Shown here: positions 45,372-57,311 of the stretch, in pieces
Position numbering within the stretch: position 1 is the stretch's first letter
Layout of the letters: every line of letters starts with the position of its first letter
DNA from: Exophiala sp. HKRS030
Taxonomy: Eukaryota; Ascomycota; Eurotiomycetes; Chaetothyriales; Herpotrichiellaceae
Assembly (NCBI GenBank): GCA_023897205.1
Contig: JAHWDD010000010.1
Span: forward strand, 1,984,001 to 2,048,000
Reading direction: 5' to 3'
Length of the DNA stretch: 64,000 nt
Program-made: the position numbers and the translations under genes
Notes under the pieces: generated by a model
Database searches by the model: none
Seen by the model: only the letters and a program-made list of their open reading frames with translations
What the model was told of the DNA's origin: nothing

Positions 45372-47116
45372 CTATAGATTCTCCCAATCTAACTGACTCT
45401 CCTTATCTCTCAGCCTGTCGTCCTCTTGGTCAACAGCAGCAGCCACACCACCAGACATTCTTCCTTCATGCGCATTCGCATTTCCATTGCTAGCAGCACT
45501 AGCCTTGCGACTCTCTGATCTCTGTCTCAGACGTTCACGTGCGGCAGCGGCGCGGGAGGCGTCCATATGTGAGAGCGTAGACGGCGGGATTTTGGGAATG
45601 GGGATTGTGGCGATATGGTTGTTCACAATCTGTTGAGGAGCTGAGTTTGTGGCTGCGGCGCTGCTGCTGCTGCTATTGTAAGTCTTGGAGGACGAGAACG
45701 CGTGGCTATCTTTGCGTCGTAGCTCTTTTCGTTGGGTTTGCAATTTTCGAGGATTGTGGATAGTGGTAGGGGTTGAGACGAGAAAAGAGCTCGGAGTTGG
45801 ATCTTGACGGTGAGGTTGAGAAGCATGGTATTCGGTTTGCATGCGATCCGATGGACGTTGTTCGAGATCGGATTCCTCCTCGTAGTGATCATATTTACCT
45901 TGTGATCGGGTGTGATGAGCGTCGTGATCATTCATCTTGTCTTTGTCCTTGCCTTTTTTCTGCCTCTTTTGGGAGGTACCCGCATTTTCTGGCTGTTGAC
46001 CTTGTAGTTGGTCTTTTAATCTCTGGATTTCTGCTTTCAAATTCTTGACTTCTTGCTTTAGTGTCCTCTCGCTTTCTTCCAGAACCAGATTTTTCTGCTT
46101 CAGCTCCAGGTTCTGTACAACGGGATCATCTACACCAGAAGAAACCCTGGCATACCATTCTTGTTCACGTGGCTCTTTGCACCTCGCTTCGCACTTCGCA
46201 ATACCTCGTTCTCAATCTGTAATTTCTGAATCAACAGTTTCGCATCCGTGCATTCGACGTCACGTTCCCGAGCGTAATCGCGCATTTTCCGATTGTAACT
46301 AATCAATTTCTTTGTTTCTGCTTCGGTGGTTTCTTTGAAGTGAAGAAATGTCTGATATGGGATGTTGGTGGGCTGCGCGCTAGAGGTGTAGTTTTGGAGT
46401 TCATGTTGGTTCTGATAGGTAGTAAAGGATGTCGCTGTGATTGTGGTCGGCACGGTCATAGATTGTGGTCTTGTGATTTCTTTGCCGGGACTGGGCTTCA
46501 CCGTGACCGCAACAGGAGCAGATGTCCTCCTCGATGACCGCGACGATGAAGTTGAAGAAGTAGGTTGTTTGCCATTTGACTGGGTGATCGGGATGTCCCG
46601 CGCAACAGCAGATAAAGGCTGCGATGCCGAGTTCGGAGGATTTCCTGTACCCGTTCTGCCATTGTTCTTGTCCTTACTTGTCACCGATTTGTCCTTTAAA
46701 GGCGCATCTCCTGTCGAACCACGACCCGGCTTCAAATCTACACTTTCAAGAGTCTCAGGACTGACTCTATCAAACTTGACACTCAGATTTTTGAAGGGCG
46801 ATTGCAACTGTCCCGGTGTCTTTAATATTCCTTTTGTCGGCGAAAGTAGGACAGTGCCTGATCGACCAGCATTTGCACTTTGCGTGTCTCGCTTATGTGG
46901 CGCGATGTCTAACGCCTTGGTTGAAGTTGATTTTGATGGCGATGATGAGGATCTTGCCGGAATGGGGATGTTTTCTTTATTCGAGAACTTCGGATGGCGT
47001 TGGTCGGGCGACGCATCTGGAGATGGTGAGCCGAGAAAGTATGACTTGAACGCACGATATGCGAAGACGGGAGCAGGAGTCTCAGGACCTTCGAGGATAG
47101 ATTGTTCGTAGGACAT
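45372..47116 (-). CDS. Spindle pole body-associated protein, Cut12-like
   Basis: ATG 47114-47116 opens a frame of 328 codons. A second frame takes over at about 46205-46180 and ends at 45372. With one base added the total is 582 codons. The N-terminal half is Ser/Pro/Thr-rich with TKGILKTPGQLQSPFKNLSV, the SxxKGILKTPG motif of Cut12-type proteins. The second half has coiled coil LISYNRKMRDYARERDVECT, then REQEWYARVSSGVDDPVVQN (in the second frame) and LEESERTLKQEVKNLKAEIQ. In fission yeast Cut12 anchors at the spindle pole body and promotes Plo1 polo kinase activity. An alternative to the single-base shift is a 53-nt intron (GTGCAA...GTGTAG), which also restores the frame but would remove the EQEWYARV segment. 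Family call is probable, not certain. Confidence 0.6.
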
Positions 47117-47570
47117 TATGACTGTAGTGAGTAGTGGTATTGGTCAGTGATGGCGAAGGCGAAGGCGAAGGCGATGGTGGTGCTGGGTGGTAGGTGGTGG
47201 TGGGGTTTACGTGATCCCAGGTTTTGGAGGGCAGGATTTGTACCACGCCTTATGCGATTGAAGGCCAATCTTGGCACATGGTGGGACAAACGGAGTGTTC
47301 GCGATAATCTATACAAGGACAAAAGGCGATGCTGGTGTGGTTTTGACAGAAGATCATGTGCTACACTATGCGTGACAACTGTAAGTTAGTCGAGTCAGTC
47401 GGAGTCGTGGAATTCAAAGGCCCGAGCGCGTCATTATTTATGCTTTGCCTTTCTAGGACTAGCGTACCATCGGGCTCAATGCCGGCCTTTATACAATTCT
47501 TCACAAATCCAAACACGATGTTGTCTCGTGTAGTCAGCCTTGTTGCAGGAAAGGGTGGCAGAGAGTTCAT
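47116..47570 (-). CDS. Possible small spliced ORF ending in the Cut12-like start (TAATG)
   Basis: Exon 47468-47570 (MNSLPPFPATRLTTRDNIVF) joins exon 47116-47378 over an 89-nt intron (GTACGC...TTACAG, with a good CTAAC branch site). Together they make exactly 122 codons. The stop TAA (47118-47116) overlaps the next gene's ATG by one base. The second exon is Arg-, His- and Leu-rich and ends in Ala/Phe repeats, so its coding value is doubtful. It may be a true small protein, an upstream ORF of the Cut12-like mRNA, or 5' UTR with an intron. Confidence 0.3.
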
Positions 47571-47935
47571 CTTAAATTTTTTTTGACATATTCCCGCTCT
47601 GCAGACCCTGGTAATGCAGTTTCTGTTAGAAGCAAGCGCCTAGTTATGGTGGACGGCTTAGCTGGCACAGACGTAAGTGAAACCTGGGATTTGTCGACAT
47701 CGTTCTCGAGTCAGCTCACAGTCATACTGGCCATGATGTGACTGTAAATCTGTATCAGAATTCAAGGCTGGCGCAGATGGAGCAGCGAAACGACACGTTT
47801 GTAGCAGGCTCGTCATAACGTCATTTCTCTTCCGCGATCCTCGCCTGCATACTCAGAAATAGATAGCTCATCAATACAATCATGCATGTCTCTTCGTATG
47901 TGCGATAGTTCTCATTCGTTTATCCACCGATCTAC
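47571..47935. other. Intergenic, no gene seen
   Basis: 365 nt between the small spliced ORF and the COG1 stop codon. Nothing recognisable. Confidence 0.5.
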
Positions 47936-50176
47936 TCACGCCAAAATCCCAAATAACAACTTCGTCCTCCCCCAATATTCAGTAGCGGCTTTTCTCTGTA
48001 GAGCCACCTCCCTAGATAGCTGCACGAGATTATCTTCCCCTACATCTCTCTTCGGCGCTGTTGCGAGCGCTTGCCGTAGATATGCCTTGTCAAATTCAGT
48101 CTCAACATAGAATGACCGTCGAATGTCCCCTTCACCAAAGATCCATTTTGCCGCAAGATCTTTGACCCTCGTAACGGCTGGCCGCGACCACAAATCAGCG
48201 CCACCGATCTCAAACATGATGTCGCAGATACGTTGGAGCACAAGAAATGTTTTGGGCGATGGCATGTTATCAGGTAAGTTTGCTATATCCGTCGAGATGT
48301 GTGGGAGTAGCTGCTGGTCTTGTTGAGTGAGTTCTGACAGGCGGCGGATGGTCTCTTTGGCCAGGGTTTCGTGCAGCAAATTGACAACGTCAATGATACG
48401 CGAGAACGTCGTTTGTGAAGGAAATGCGGCCTGCAAGGCCGACGAAGTCATACGGATGGACCGCAGGAAGGATGCAGCAGGAATGCTAGAAGAATCGGGG
48501 GCCGGTGATTGTGAGGATGACGGCGATGTGAAGGTGGATGCGACATTGACAATGCTCGTCTCATAAGACGTTAATGCTGACTGTAGTGAGTCCTGCAGCG
48601 TTTGTTTGTAATGATCAGGGTATGTTTGCACAAGAGTCCTGATAATATTGGTGGCTTCATCTTCGTCGTCTTCATCCGGCTCTTCCAGGAGATCCCGCCA
48701 ACGCACTTTAGACACGTCGCTAAAGGAAACTTGCATGGCATTGACACTTGCAATCCATTTCTTCAATGCTCGACTCGCTTTCGTCAATGATTCATGATAT
48801 CCGTTATGCGAATCCTTGACTTGTCGTGCGTATTTAGCACCCGAGATGCTTACGCCTTGATGTGCTACATCAGCATCCCACAGAGATCTCACTGCTGTTG
48901 AAGGCCCAGTAGTATTCGCATCGATCAATTTGCGGATGATGTCGTTGAGCTGTGACACCTGGCTTTGGACTAGATTGTCCAACCGTCCGTTCAAGGTCTT
49001 GCTAATATGAGCGTGAAGTTCTGGGCCTGCTGGTGTTGAGAAGTACGATGGTAGCAGCACGGTATAAAGATCTTTTCGGAGTTGAAGAATTCGGTTCGCG
49101 TCATGAATATCAGCTAGAAGACTCTCTAGTGCCGACCCCAGTGCCGTAGAAGCGTCCCTTGACCAGTTTTCGAGTTTTGATTTTGTTTCTTCAGGCGACA
49201 GCACGGTGCGTTTGAAATATGGTACAAATGTTTGGATGTCTGGAGATATGAGCGACAATAATCTGTCCAAGTCTAATGACTCAATGTCTCGCAGTGATGG
49301 CTCTGCCAAAATAGGCCTTTTTTGGATGTTACTGATTGCGTCTGTAAGAGGTCTCCCAATCAACGGCTTGAAAGTCTCTAGTGATACCACTTGATATCTA
49401 AGCGCATCGCAAACGACTGAATTCCCTAGTGCGCTAGGACTGGACAGATGCCTTCGCAGCTTTTCGAGTCTGAGCTGGAAAAGATGTGTCAACGCCTCAG
49501 CAGAAGACACACTCGTTACCAGACAATAAGAGCAAAGCGCCTCGAGCAGATCAGGAATCTGAGACTTCGGACTGGTCAACGTCGCATCGACCTGACGAAG
49601 GAGTTGCCTCCGTAAAGTCGCGACTTTGTTTCTCAAGAATCCCAGGGGTTTAATCGCGAGCTCATGGTCACCCAGTGACTTGACCAGCAGTCGCGAGACG
49701 ACGAGAAGCTGCGCGCACTGCAGGGTCTTGTGTTGTCGTAGAATGGTGCCAGAAGTCGTGATAGAACGCTGCAACAGACGAAGTTGAGCCAACAGGACAT
49801 TTTCGTTCGATGGAGACCGAGTTGATAAATCTTGTGTAGGTGGCCGGCAGCTGTGAGAGATCAATGAAAGATGCTCCTCTGCTGCTCTAGTCTTCCCATC
49901 TAACACGACGATAGACTCTGCAGTCGCTAGTAGGTCGCGATAACTGCCTCTGCAAGAGTATTAGATCCATACGTCGTTTTTGAGTCCAAGATCAGAGCCG
50001 TAATGCACAGGATACTGAAAGCACCACCGTGTGACTTACCCAACAAGAGTCCTCAACTTCTCCTTATCGCGCGTAGCACTCGACCTGAGTTCCTTCTCGA
50101 GTATCCGCGTCTCAGGAATGCGGTAATTCTCAAATGCCTGTTCCCAGGAGGTTATGGTAGTGGTACCAGAATCCAT
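47936..50176 (-). CDS. COG1: Conserved oligomeric Golgi complex subunit 1
   Basis: Exon 50040-50176 joins exon 47936-49949 over a 90-nt intron (GTAAGT...TTGCAG), giving 716 residues. The first exon holds the family start SWEQAFENYRIPETRILEKE followed by KEKLRTLVG; the junction reads LVGGSYRDLLATAES, the Vps51-type conserved N-terminal helix. The remainder is a helical tether domain, with a Ser/Pro-rich break near 520 and a C-terminus FDKAYLRQALATAP...YWGRTKLLFGILA typical of fungal COG1. COG1 links the two lobes of the COG tether, which catches retrograde vesicles at the Golgi and keeps glycosyltransferases in place. The short first exon is easily missed. Confidence rests on the spliced N-terminus. 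Confidence 0.88.
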
Positions 50177-50494
50177 ATTTGTTTGGCGCCTCAGGCTTCA
50201 ACGCGGCGATAGAGGTTTTATCTCATGACTGAAACCCACCGCTCTCTAATCTTATGGGCAATTTAGTCTTTCGTCATATAGTCCTGCTGGTACAGGGGTA
50301 TATATGAGAAAACAAGCGTCGATTTCCAAGTCCGATGCCAGTTGTCATCTTTGGGGACCAATACTCCGCCACAGTGTCGAATTTTGGGGGATTATGATTA
50401 ACCGTATAGAACTCACGTGTTTTGGATTCTTGAAGTTTTATGTCTATCTACAGATCTACACATACATACATATATACACATTATATCTCTGCCA
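50177..50494. other. Spacer between COG1 and the TACO1-like gene
   Basis: 318 nt upstream of COG1 and downstream of the YebC-family gene. It contains an imperfect ACATACATA tract (50458-50480). No gene. Confidence 0.5.
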
Positions 50495-51378
50495 TCATGG
50501 AGAGATAGCATTGACGTACAGGTTCTGGAAACTGTGATCATTTTCCAAGGTATCAAAGATGACCTGCAACTGGTCGTCCTGTTCCTCTGCCAAAGGCACC
50601 ATGGAATCCTCGTTCGGAACGTAGACAATCTCTGTTTTCTCAACGGTCAGGTTCAGCTTGTCGCTTAAGCGGTCAGCAATTGCTGTAAGTTCGGTTGGTG
50701 GTGTTTCTACCACCAGCCGCCCATCCTCGGATTCCAGATCTAATGCTCCAGCTTCGATGGCAGCTTCGAGTGCATCATCCTCTCCAATTTTGTCCTGCTC
50801 TTCAAACGTAATACGTCCTTTCCTCTCGAAAAGAAATGCCGTGGGTGTGACTGTTCCTCCGGCCTTGTGTACGATTAGTCGGATGTCTTGTAAGGTACGG
50901 GCTTTATTGTCGCTTTCGCATTCGATGATTGCAGCGACACCGTGTGGAAGCATGGCTTCGATGACGACCTGTTCGAGTGGGAGACCGTCAGGAGACTTTC
51001 CTTGACCCCTGAGGATTGCATGATGAATTGATTCTTTGGAGAGTTGGCCTCGTTTGGCGTTGGCCACTGCGATTGCGAGCGAAGGATTCAAGTTTGGGTC
51101 TGGTCCACCAACTGCGTAATCGTTAGCATCTCGAGACATGATACATGAAGAAATCTTCGTAGTCAACGGTAAGACGTACGCTTCGAGGCAAGGATCACTC
51201 GAGTGGACAATTGACTCCTAGCCCTGCTCTTAGCCAGATCGGCTTTGCCTTTGTCATGTTTGATTTTAGACCACCGATTATGTCCCGATGCGAGAATTGA
51301 GGAGCTTGACCATTGCCTGCAAAACCCGAGGCGGCTCCATGAGGAGATACTCGTTCCAATCACGCGGTGAGCACCCAT
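50495..51378 (-). CDS. TACO1: Mitochondrial YebC/TACO1-family translational regulator
   Basis: Exon 51180-51378 joins exon 50495-51129 over a 50-nt intron (GTACGT...CTCGAG, phase 1), giving 277 residues. The hallmark GHNRWSKIKHDKGKADLAKS sits at about 32-51. It is followed by GGPDPNLNPSLAIAVANAKR and the second conserved block FLFERKGRITFEEQDKIGED. The N-terminus (MGAHRVIGTSISSWSRLGFC) fits a mitochondrial presequence. Bacterial YebC relatives help ribosomes through proline stretches and TACO1 supports translation of mitochondrial COX1 mRNA. The fungal protein probably acts on mitochondrial translation. The intron acceptor is weak, so the exact splice may differ by a few codons. Confidence 0.85.
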
Positions 51379-51696
51379 ACAAGAAGAGTGACTGATGCTG
51401 TACTATCGCCAGGGTGATTTGGTGGAAAAAAGTGGTCGGGATGATAAGTGCATATCAGAACCTAAAGCTCTCCGGAGAGGACGGTGGATTTCTACAGCGG
51501 AGTCTAATGGATGTCGCGCTCAAAGCTGTATCGACAAGGCCGGTTTGATGCAAGGTAGACCTGAAGACTTTCAATTTCACTTCCTTGACCATATCGACAT
51601 TTGTAGAACCAACTCCCGCTAATGCTTAAGAAAGGCTATAATACAATGCTACTTTAACCTCCCGTGCTGAATGTGCTGAGAGACGTGCGAAAGCTC
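51379..51696. other. Intergenic, no gene seen
   Basis: 318 nt. Upstream DNA of the TACO1-like gene and the 3' flank of the large ATPase/peptidase gene. Nothing recognisable. Confidence 0.5.
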
Positions 51697-54600
51697 TCAT
51701 ATCTCTATCAATGGCTGCTGATTTGTCGTCGCAGCAGATTCTAGACTTGCCAATACCTTCATCACTCTACTAAAATATTGTGCCACAAAGCCCTCTGTAT
51801 AATAACTGTGATCGGAGCTATGATCCCCGACTAGGTTGTGCGCAAGTTCGTGACACAGGATGACCCACCAATATACAAATGCATCCGCATAATTCGATTT
51901 GCCTTTGTGCAATTCGTTGTAATATCGATAATTACAGAAAATACTGCCATTCCGGTTGAAAGCGATCGTTTTCCCCGAGGGTTCCATAAAGATGTTCAAA
52001 GTGCGTGGGTTGAGGCTGAATATCTCACCAACAGATTTGAGTAATGTCGCGAAAGCGGTCAGGCCTGGCGAATGTTCGCGGAGGAAACCAGACGACTCGC
52101 TGTTCGATGGCATATACATCTGAATGCCATGTTTGATATCAGCGACGAAGGTAAGGTCATGTGCCGGATGCTCATCGCAGTACGATTTGGTCTCCGTTAG
52201 AACATTTGTTTCACCACGCGAAAACAGTTCTGTGGAATTGTTCGGACGAGACTTTTTGACCGCACTCAACAAATTCTCCTGCAGACGATGAGGTGCAGTG
52301 ACAGCATCATCCGGTTGGGGCTGTGCCCCCTGTCCTTGAGCATATTGGTATGGAGGTGGCGCTTCGCCATTCGTGAGGGCTTTCTGGGTGCTGGGGCCTG
52401 ATGTCGTATCATTTCCAAGCATAGATTGAATGGAACGATTACCCCATCCGAACTGCTTGGAAAGATTTGAAATCAGGTTGCGCCCTGATCTGCCTTCAAA
52501 GTCTGTTGTCGGATTTGCAACTTGTTGCTCCCCTCGTCGACCATGTTCTGGCGAGTCAGGAAACCCCCAGGAACTTGATTTACTGTTGCAGCCTCTTTTC
52601 CTCTTGCGTCTTGTTGCGCCTTCCATGCTTTTCCTTCCTCCTCTATACGTTTTTGCTGTTCTTCAAGCTCTTGTTGGCGTTTGCTATCAGCTAATCTCTG
52701 TTCAGCTGCTTTCTGTCTTAAAATTCGGCCAACATTGAAACCTCGTGCCCTGAGCTCGAGCAGGTCTGTTTTCAGTAACATTTCAAGAGTGATGGCAGAA
52801 TGCAGCTTTGGTCTGGTCAGAAGAATGTGAACCAGAGCTTGACTAACTTGATATAAATCAGGCTTCGATCCACTGATCCATAGAGTATACTCTCGATTGA
52901 TCTGCGTCACGACCGCTGTCCTCTTTTCGGTGTGGTGAATGTTGCGCCCTCGTAATGATCGTCTCAGGGAAATTGATGAAACAAGTTGCACTTGCAAATT
53001 CTTCTGCAACCATTTTGAATCATGCTTGATTGTATCTGGGGCCTGTTCATGCAGGAACAGTGTAGATCGCTCCAGAATTTGTTTCTGTAATTTCTCGGCT
53101 GGCTTCTGATCAGGGGCACGTGGACCATGACGTGCAGCTTCTTCGACCAAAGAGCTCAAAAGTGGCGTGCCCAAGCTATAATAGAAGTCTTCGAGACTCT
53201 CCTCTTGTGGAGCAGCAAGTATATCACTTTTGAATAAGTTGTAGTTGAGATAATCATCAACAATAATGGCATCTTGAGCACTGCATAGCTGGAACTCACG
53301 AATACCCTGGGAGTCTTCTTCGTCGAGGTTGTCCAAGTCATCACCCCTAGCCTTCTCAGCGGAGACTTGCGGAAGTGGTAGCTCTTTGCTTGCTAGCAAG
53401 AATGGTGCCTTCTTCATATCAGCAAACAGTTCTTTATTCTTCTTCAAAGTCTTGACATTGTCGGCCAAGTTGCGCAACAAAGCCAGATATTTCTCTGCAT
53501 TCCGAAATGTAGATGAAATCCGTGCAGGCTCTCTGACAAGGATTTGTGCAATTTCAACTTGAGATGGTTCCTGTTTAGAGCCGCATTTGACCAAGAACGA
53601 ATTTGCTTCCACCCCAAAGTCAACATAATGGAAAATCTCCCCAAAGACGTCATTCTCGCCCAAAAAGCAGTTTCGGGGCGAAGTGTGGAATTTCGGTGCG
53701 GACTTTTCCCTACTCTTGCCGAAAACTGGAATGAAATTCATATCATTCAATCTGGGGATGTTTGTTGCATTTATCTCGCTCAACCTTGTAGCAAAGTAAG
53801 AGAACAAGGCCTGTGCATCTTTATATGTTGTTGGTGGGCGCTTGCTTAGTACATTGATGCACAACTCCATAGGAGGATTCGGTTTCACACCAAACTTGGT
53901 GGCATGTGGGACCCAATCCCACTTCAATACTTCAAATCCCAGGAAAGCAGCACCTCGGTCCGTAAAGCATTGTGAAGGTGTAGCCAACTGACCATCTTTG
54001 CCTTCTAGCGGCAGAAAAGGTATTGTAATCTTTGAATAATCATAAGATCCGTACCCAGATGTATGATGGTGGGAAAGATAATATGCAAGTGCCCTATCAC
54101 GAAGATCAAGGTCCTGATGGCCCTTTGTCGAAGCGGCAGCCATAATTCCAACGAGCTCGTCAACAGTTGGAACCGTTCGCAGACCAAGGCTGCTCAAGAA
54201 GCGACCCTCGGGACTGCCACTGCGGTATAAACCTGGCCAAGAAAGACAAGCAAGGCCTAAATCCCGAAGCTCTGGACGAGGCTCAAAGAGGTCTGAGACT
54301 TTATATCGCTTCGATGGATCCTCATCAACCTTTCCTTTGATCTGTCGTGGACATATTGGGGTACTCCTCAACTTTTGCATGTCGGCTCCAGGAATATCAT
54401 CCCGAACTGAGGCAAGGTATTGAATCAAATCCACATGGCTGCCAATGGAGTCTTTAGCTAGGAGTCTATCGAAGACGACTCCTAGTTCCACCGTTTTGCG
54501 AACGCCGAGAGCGACTAGAAATTTGTCTTTGACATTGCTGAGACCTCTCAGAGTTGCGAGGTCATCAAAGAGCTTGACATTGGGAAAGTAGGAGTCAGTA

Positions 54601-56869
54601 GGCTTCCTCATACCGTACTTTGTTGGAATAACGGTGTTTTTGGACAGCAAGTCTACAAGGGAAGACTTTGAAGACTGGCTTAGTGAATCCCAATGTTTCG
54701 ATAGGATCGGAAGGATCTGTGAGCTGAACTCGACAGACCTGGTGATGTCTTGGTTTTCATTCAAAACCTGACGATTGCTGGCCTCGCCAACAAGCCATCT
54801 CATCCACGGCACGATTTGCAGTTCTTCCCAGCCCAGACTCTCCAGATCGTGTTTGCTCATGCTTTTCGTGAATTTGAACGGCATGACTGATGGCGGAACC
54901 GGAAAATCAACGGGCATTCTGCCTGGATTAAGGAAGAAGCGCATGTCCCCGAGCTGAAGAATGGGACTCCCGTTCCATTCCGGCTTGTCGTCGTTAGCGA
55001 CTGCAACCGCTAGGAGACTAGATACTGTGGGCTTGTCGAGCTGACCTCGGCTAGATTGCTGTGTAAGCCAGGTAAGGAATTCGGAAACTTGAACCGTGGT
55101 CAAAGGACTCGACTCGAGGGCTTGTTTGATGTCAGAAACAGTAACCTCTGTGATGAGGCCGAAATCTACAAGCTTAGAAACCAGAGTCTTCGCCTCAGAC
55201 GCCAGCTTCTCGGGTATTGTTGGGATACCAGCCATAAAGCTCAAATCTTTAGGGGCCACTCGAACATGATATGTCGGCAGTACTCCGCATGTGGAAACAA
55301 CATCAATGGAAGCCTTCTTGCTACACGTCCAGAATGCGTCTTCCAGCAATTGGCCGATCGAGCTGGACGGTGTGGACTCTTTGAACGTGAAATTCTTAAA
55401 GGTTGTGGTGGCTTCATCCAGAAATGGATTGACTTCTTCCATACGAATCTTCGAGCGTCCATTCGCCTCTCTTTGAATTTTTTGTTTCAGTTCTTCCATT
55501 TCCGTTGACCACGCAATCCTGCACACAATACCAGCCGCACGAAGCATCTCCATATTCCACGTCCTTACATACCTGGCATTGAGATCAATCGATTCACGCT
55601 CAACAGTGGGTATGACGGAAGGTGCAGAGATATGTGCGCTGAGACCAGTGGTTTGGTGTGTAGGGAAGCCGATGAAGATCTTGCCGCTCTTATTTGGAAG
55701 AACTGTGCCAAAGACATCTCCAAATGCCGACGCCTGCGCGAGGCTGCTATCGGCAATGTACGGGGCCGTAAGCACAGCAAGCTTGGTGTATTTCGGGGGT
55801 GGTTTCTTGGTCGCACGTTCTAGTTCATCATTAAATTTCTGGCCAGTGAAGGTCTTGATAGTAGCAGTGTTGACATTCAAAAAGACTGAGGCAGACACAG
55901 TCGTGGTGAGCAAGTCTGCCTCGCTACCTGTAGGAGTTGCAGGCCGGGCAGAGTCGTTGATGTCGTCTTGTGCAGCACCTGCCAATCGTGAGAAGAATTT
56001 GCGGAATGATGGTGCCGAATCCTTCTCGTTTGTCCGCGGATTGCCGTCCTTTGACGCCTTCCAACCGATAATTTGCATCCATCTTCCGTCTATCTGCGCA
56101 ATTTCTTTTGAGACTTTTGCGATCTTCATGAAACCCTCGCTCGTCTTTGGCTCAATATCTCGGGAATGGCCAAGTCATAACTCGGAGAGGTTTTCTTGTG
56201 TAGAGACAGAAGATTCCACTGATCTACTTGTAATTGTATGTTTTCAAGACCAACAAATGTTAGACTATTGGCTAGAAACTGTGCAAGAGGCAGAAGTGGT
56301 GGGACAGGTGAGGTATTGTCCCGGTAATCTAGGACAAAGTTGGTATCTGAGGAACTTTCTGCATCAGAAAGCTGTAATCGCCGTGTGAAAAGGGAGTTAT
56401 TTTTCCAGTAGAATGCCATCGCTTCGCGTCCCGATGATACGAAAGGCTCTTCACAATCGGCAAATACGGAATAAAATCCGACCCCAAAGGCGCCGATTTT
56501 GGTCTCGTCGGGGTTACCTTCGGCGATTCTTTTGAGTCGGTTCCAATCATTCTCACTAAAGGGAGTGCCATTGTTCGTGACAACAAGTCGCTTGAGAGTG
56601 TGGTGTCGAAGGGTGTGTTTAAGGTGCGCCGAATCTGAAGCAGTTGAAGACGGTGAAGGAACCGTGATAGAAGGAAGGGTTTCGAATTTGACAGTAATCT
56701 TGGTTGCAGTGGCGTCGGCGGCATTCTGTAAAAGTTCTCTCAATACTGTCCATTCTCCAGAGTATCGGGCAAGGACTTTGTCAATCAAAGCTCTTGTGTT
56801 GACTGTTACAGCCTCTTCATCGTTGCCCGACCGCAGAGTGCGAGCACGGAGGGCGTTGAAGTCCATCAT
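51697..56869 (-). CDS. Giant protein: Hsp90-type ATPase N-terminus, C-terminal HExxH (DUF3684 type)
   Basis: Three frames are joined by single-base shifts at the G run 56162-56164 and the C run 52564-52568. Adding one base at each gives 1,725 codons (5,173 nt plus 2). Residues 1-245 form a Bergerat-fold ATPase: VLRELLQNAADATATK (N-box Glu/Asn), LVVTNNGTPFSENDW (G1-like) and KIGAFGVGFYSVFADCEEPF (G2). This is closest to sacsin-like ATPases. Residues about 250-1400 are a large, conserved fungal region without known domains. Residues about 1390-1430 are a Glu/Gln/Lys coiled coil. The C-terminal 300 residues contain WVILCHELAHNLVGDHSSDH, a zinc-metallopeptidase-like motif (first His about 1674). 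Homologues are found widely in ascomycetes as uncharacterised proteins. A chaperone-like or remodelling role is likely but unproven. Confidence 0.85.
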
Positions 56870-57311
56870 CGAAGAGCGATGCCAGAAGAGAAAGAGTGAG
56901 GATTGTACTCCATAGAAATATAAGAATCAAAGAAATACACCGGGGAATTTATGTATCCCAGCAGATGGGCGAGGCGTATTCAAGGCGGCCTGCGGTGGGT
57001 GGCGGACTCACGAAGATACTGAGAGGCAACATGGCATACAGTACGGCACGGCAAACGGGAGCCTTACACCCCACAAGGCTGTGAAGTCAGGCTGAAACTG
57101 TAGTGACGCAGTTGCGGTGGATCACGGGCACACATCGGACTGACACGCTCTGCAATCTCCGTTAAACGCGAGGTCACATGCCAAAGCCGAGTCACGTGAG
57201 CTTTCCATCATCACCACCTGGCATTTCCCTCATTCCTTGTTCGAAACACATGTCGTCGCTATCGCCATATTTTGATGCTGATTGCCCTTCAACACTGGTC
57301 AACATGTCATT
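56870..57311. promoter_or_regulatory. Divergent promoter, ATPase/HExxH gene and TRS120
   Basis: 442 nt between divergent starts. It contains CACGTG at 57193-57198, 114 nt before the TRS120 start, within GTCACGTGAG. Confidence 0.55.

Noticed and set aside
46130..46207. Intron instead of a frameshift in the Cut12-like gene
   Set aside because: Introns of 53 or 65 nt do restore the frame but would remove REQEWYARVSSGV, which looks coding. Kept only as an alternative.
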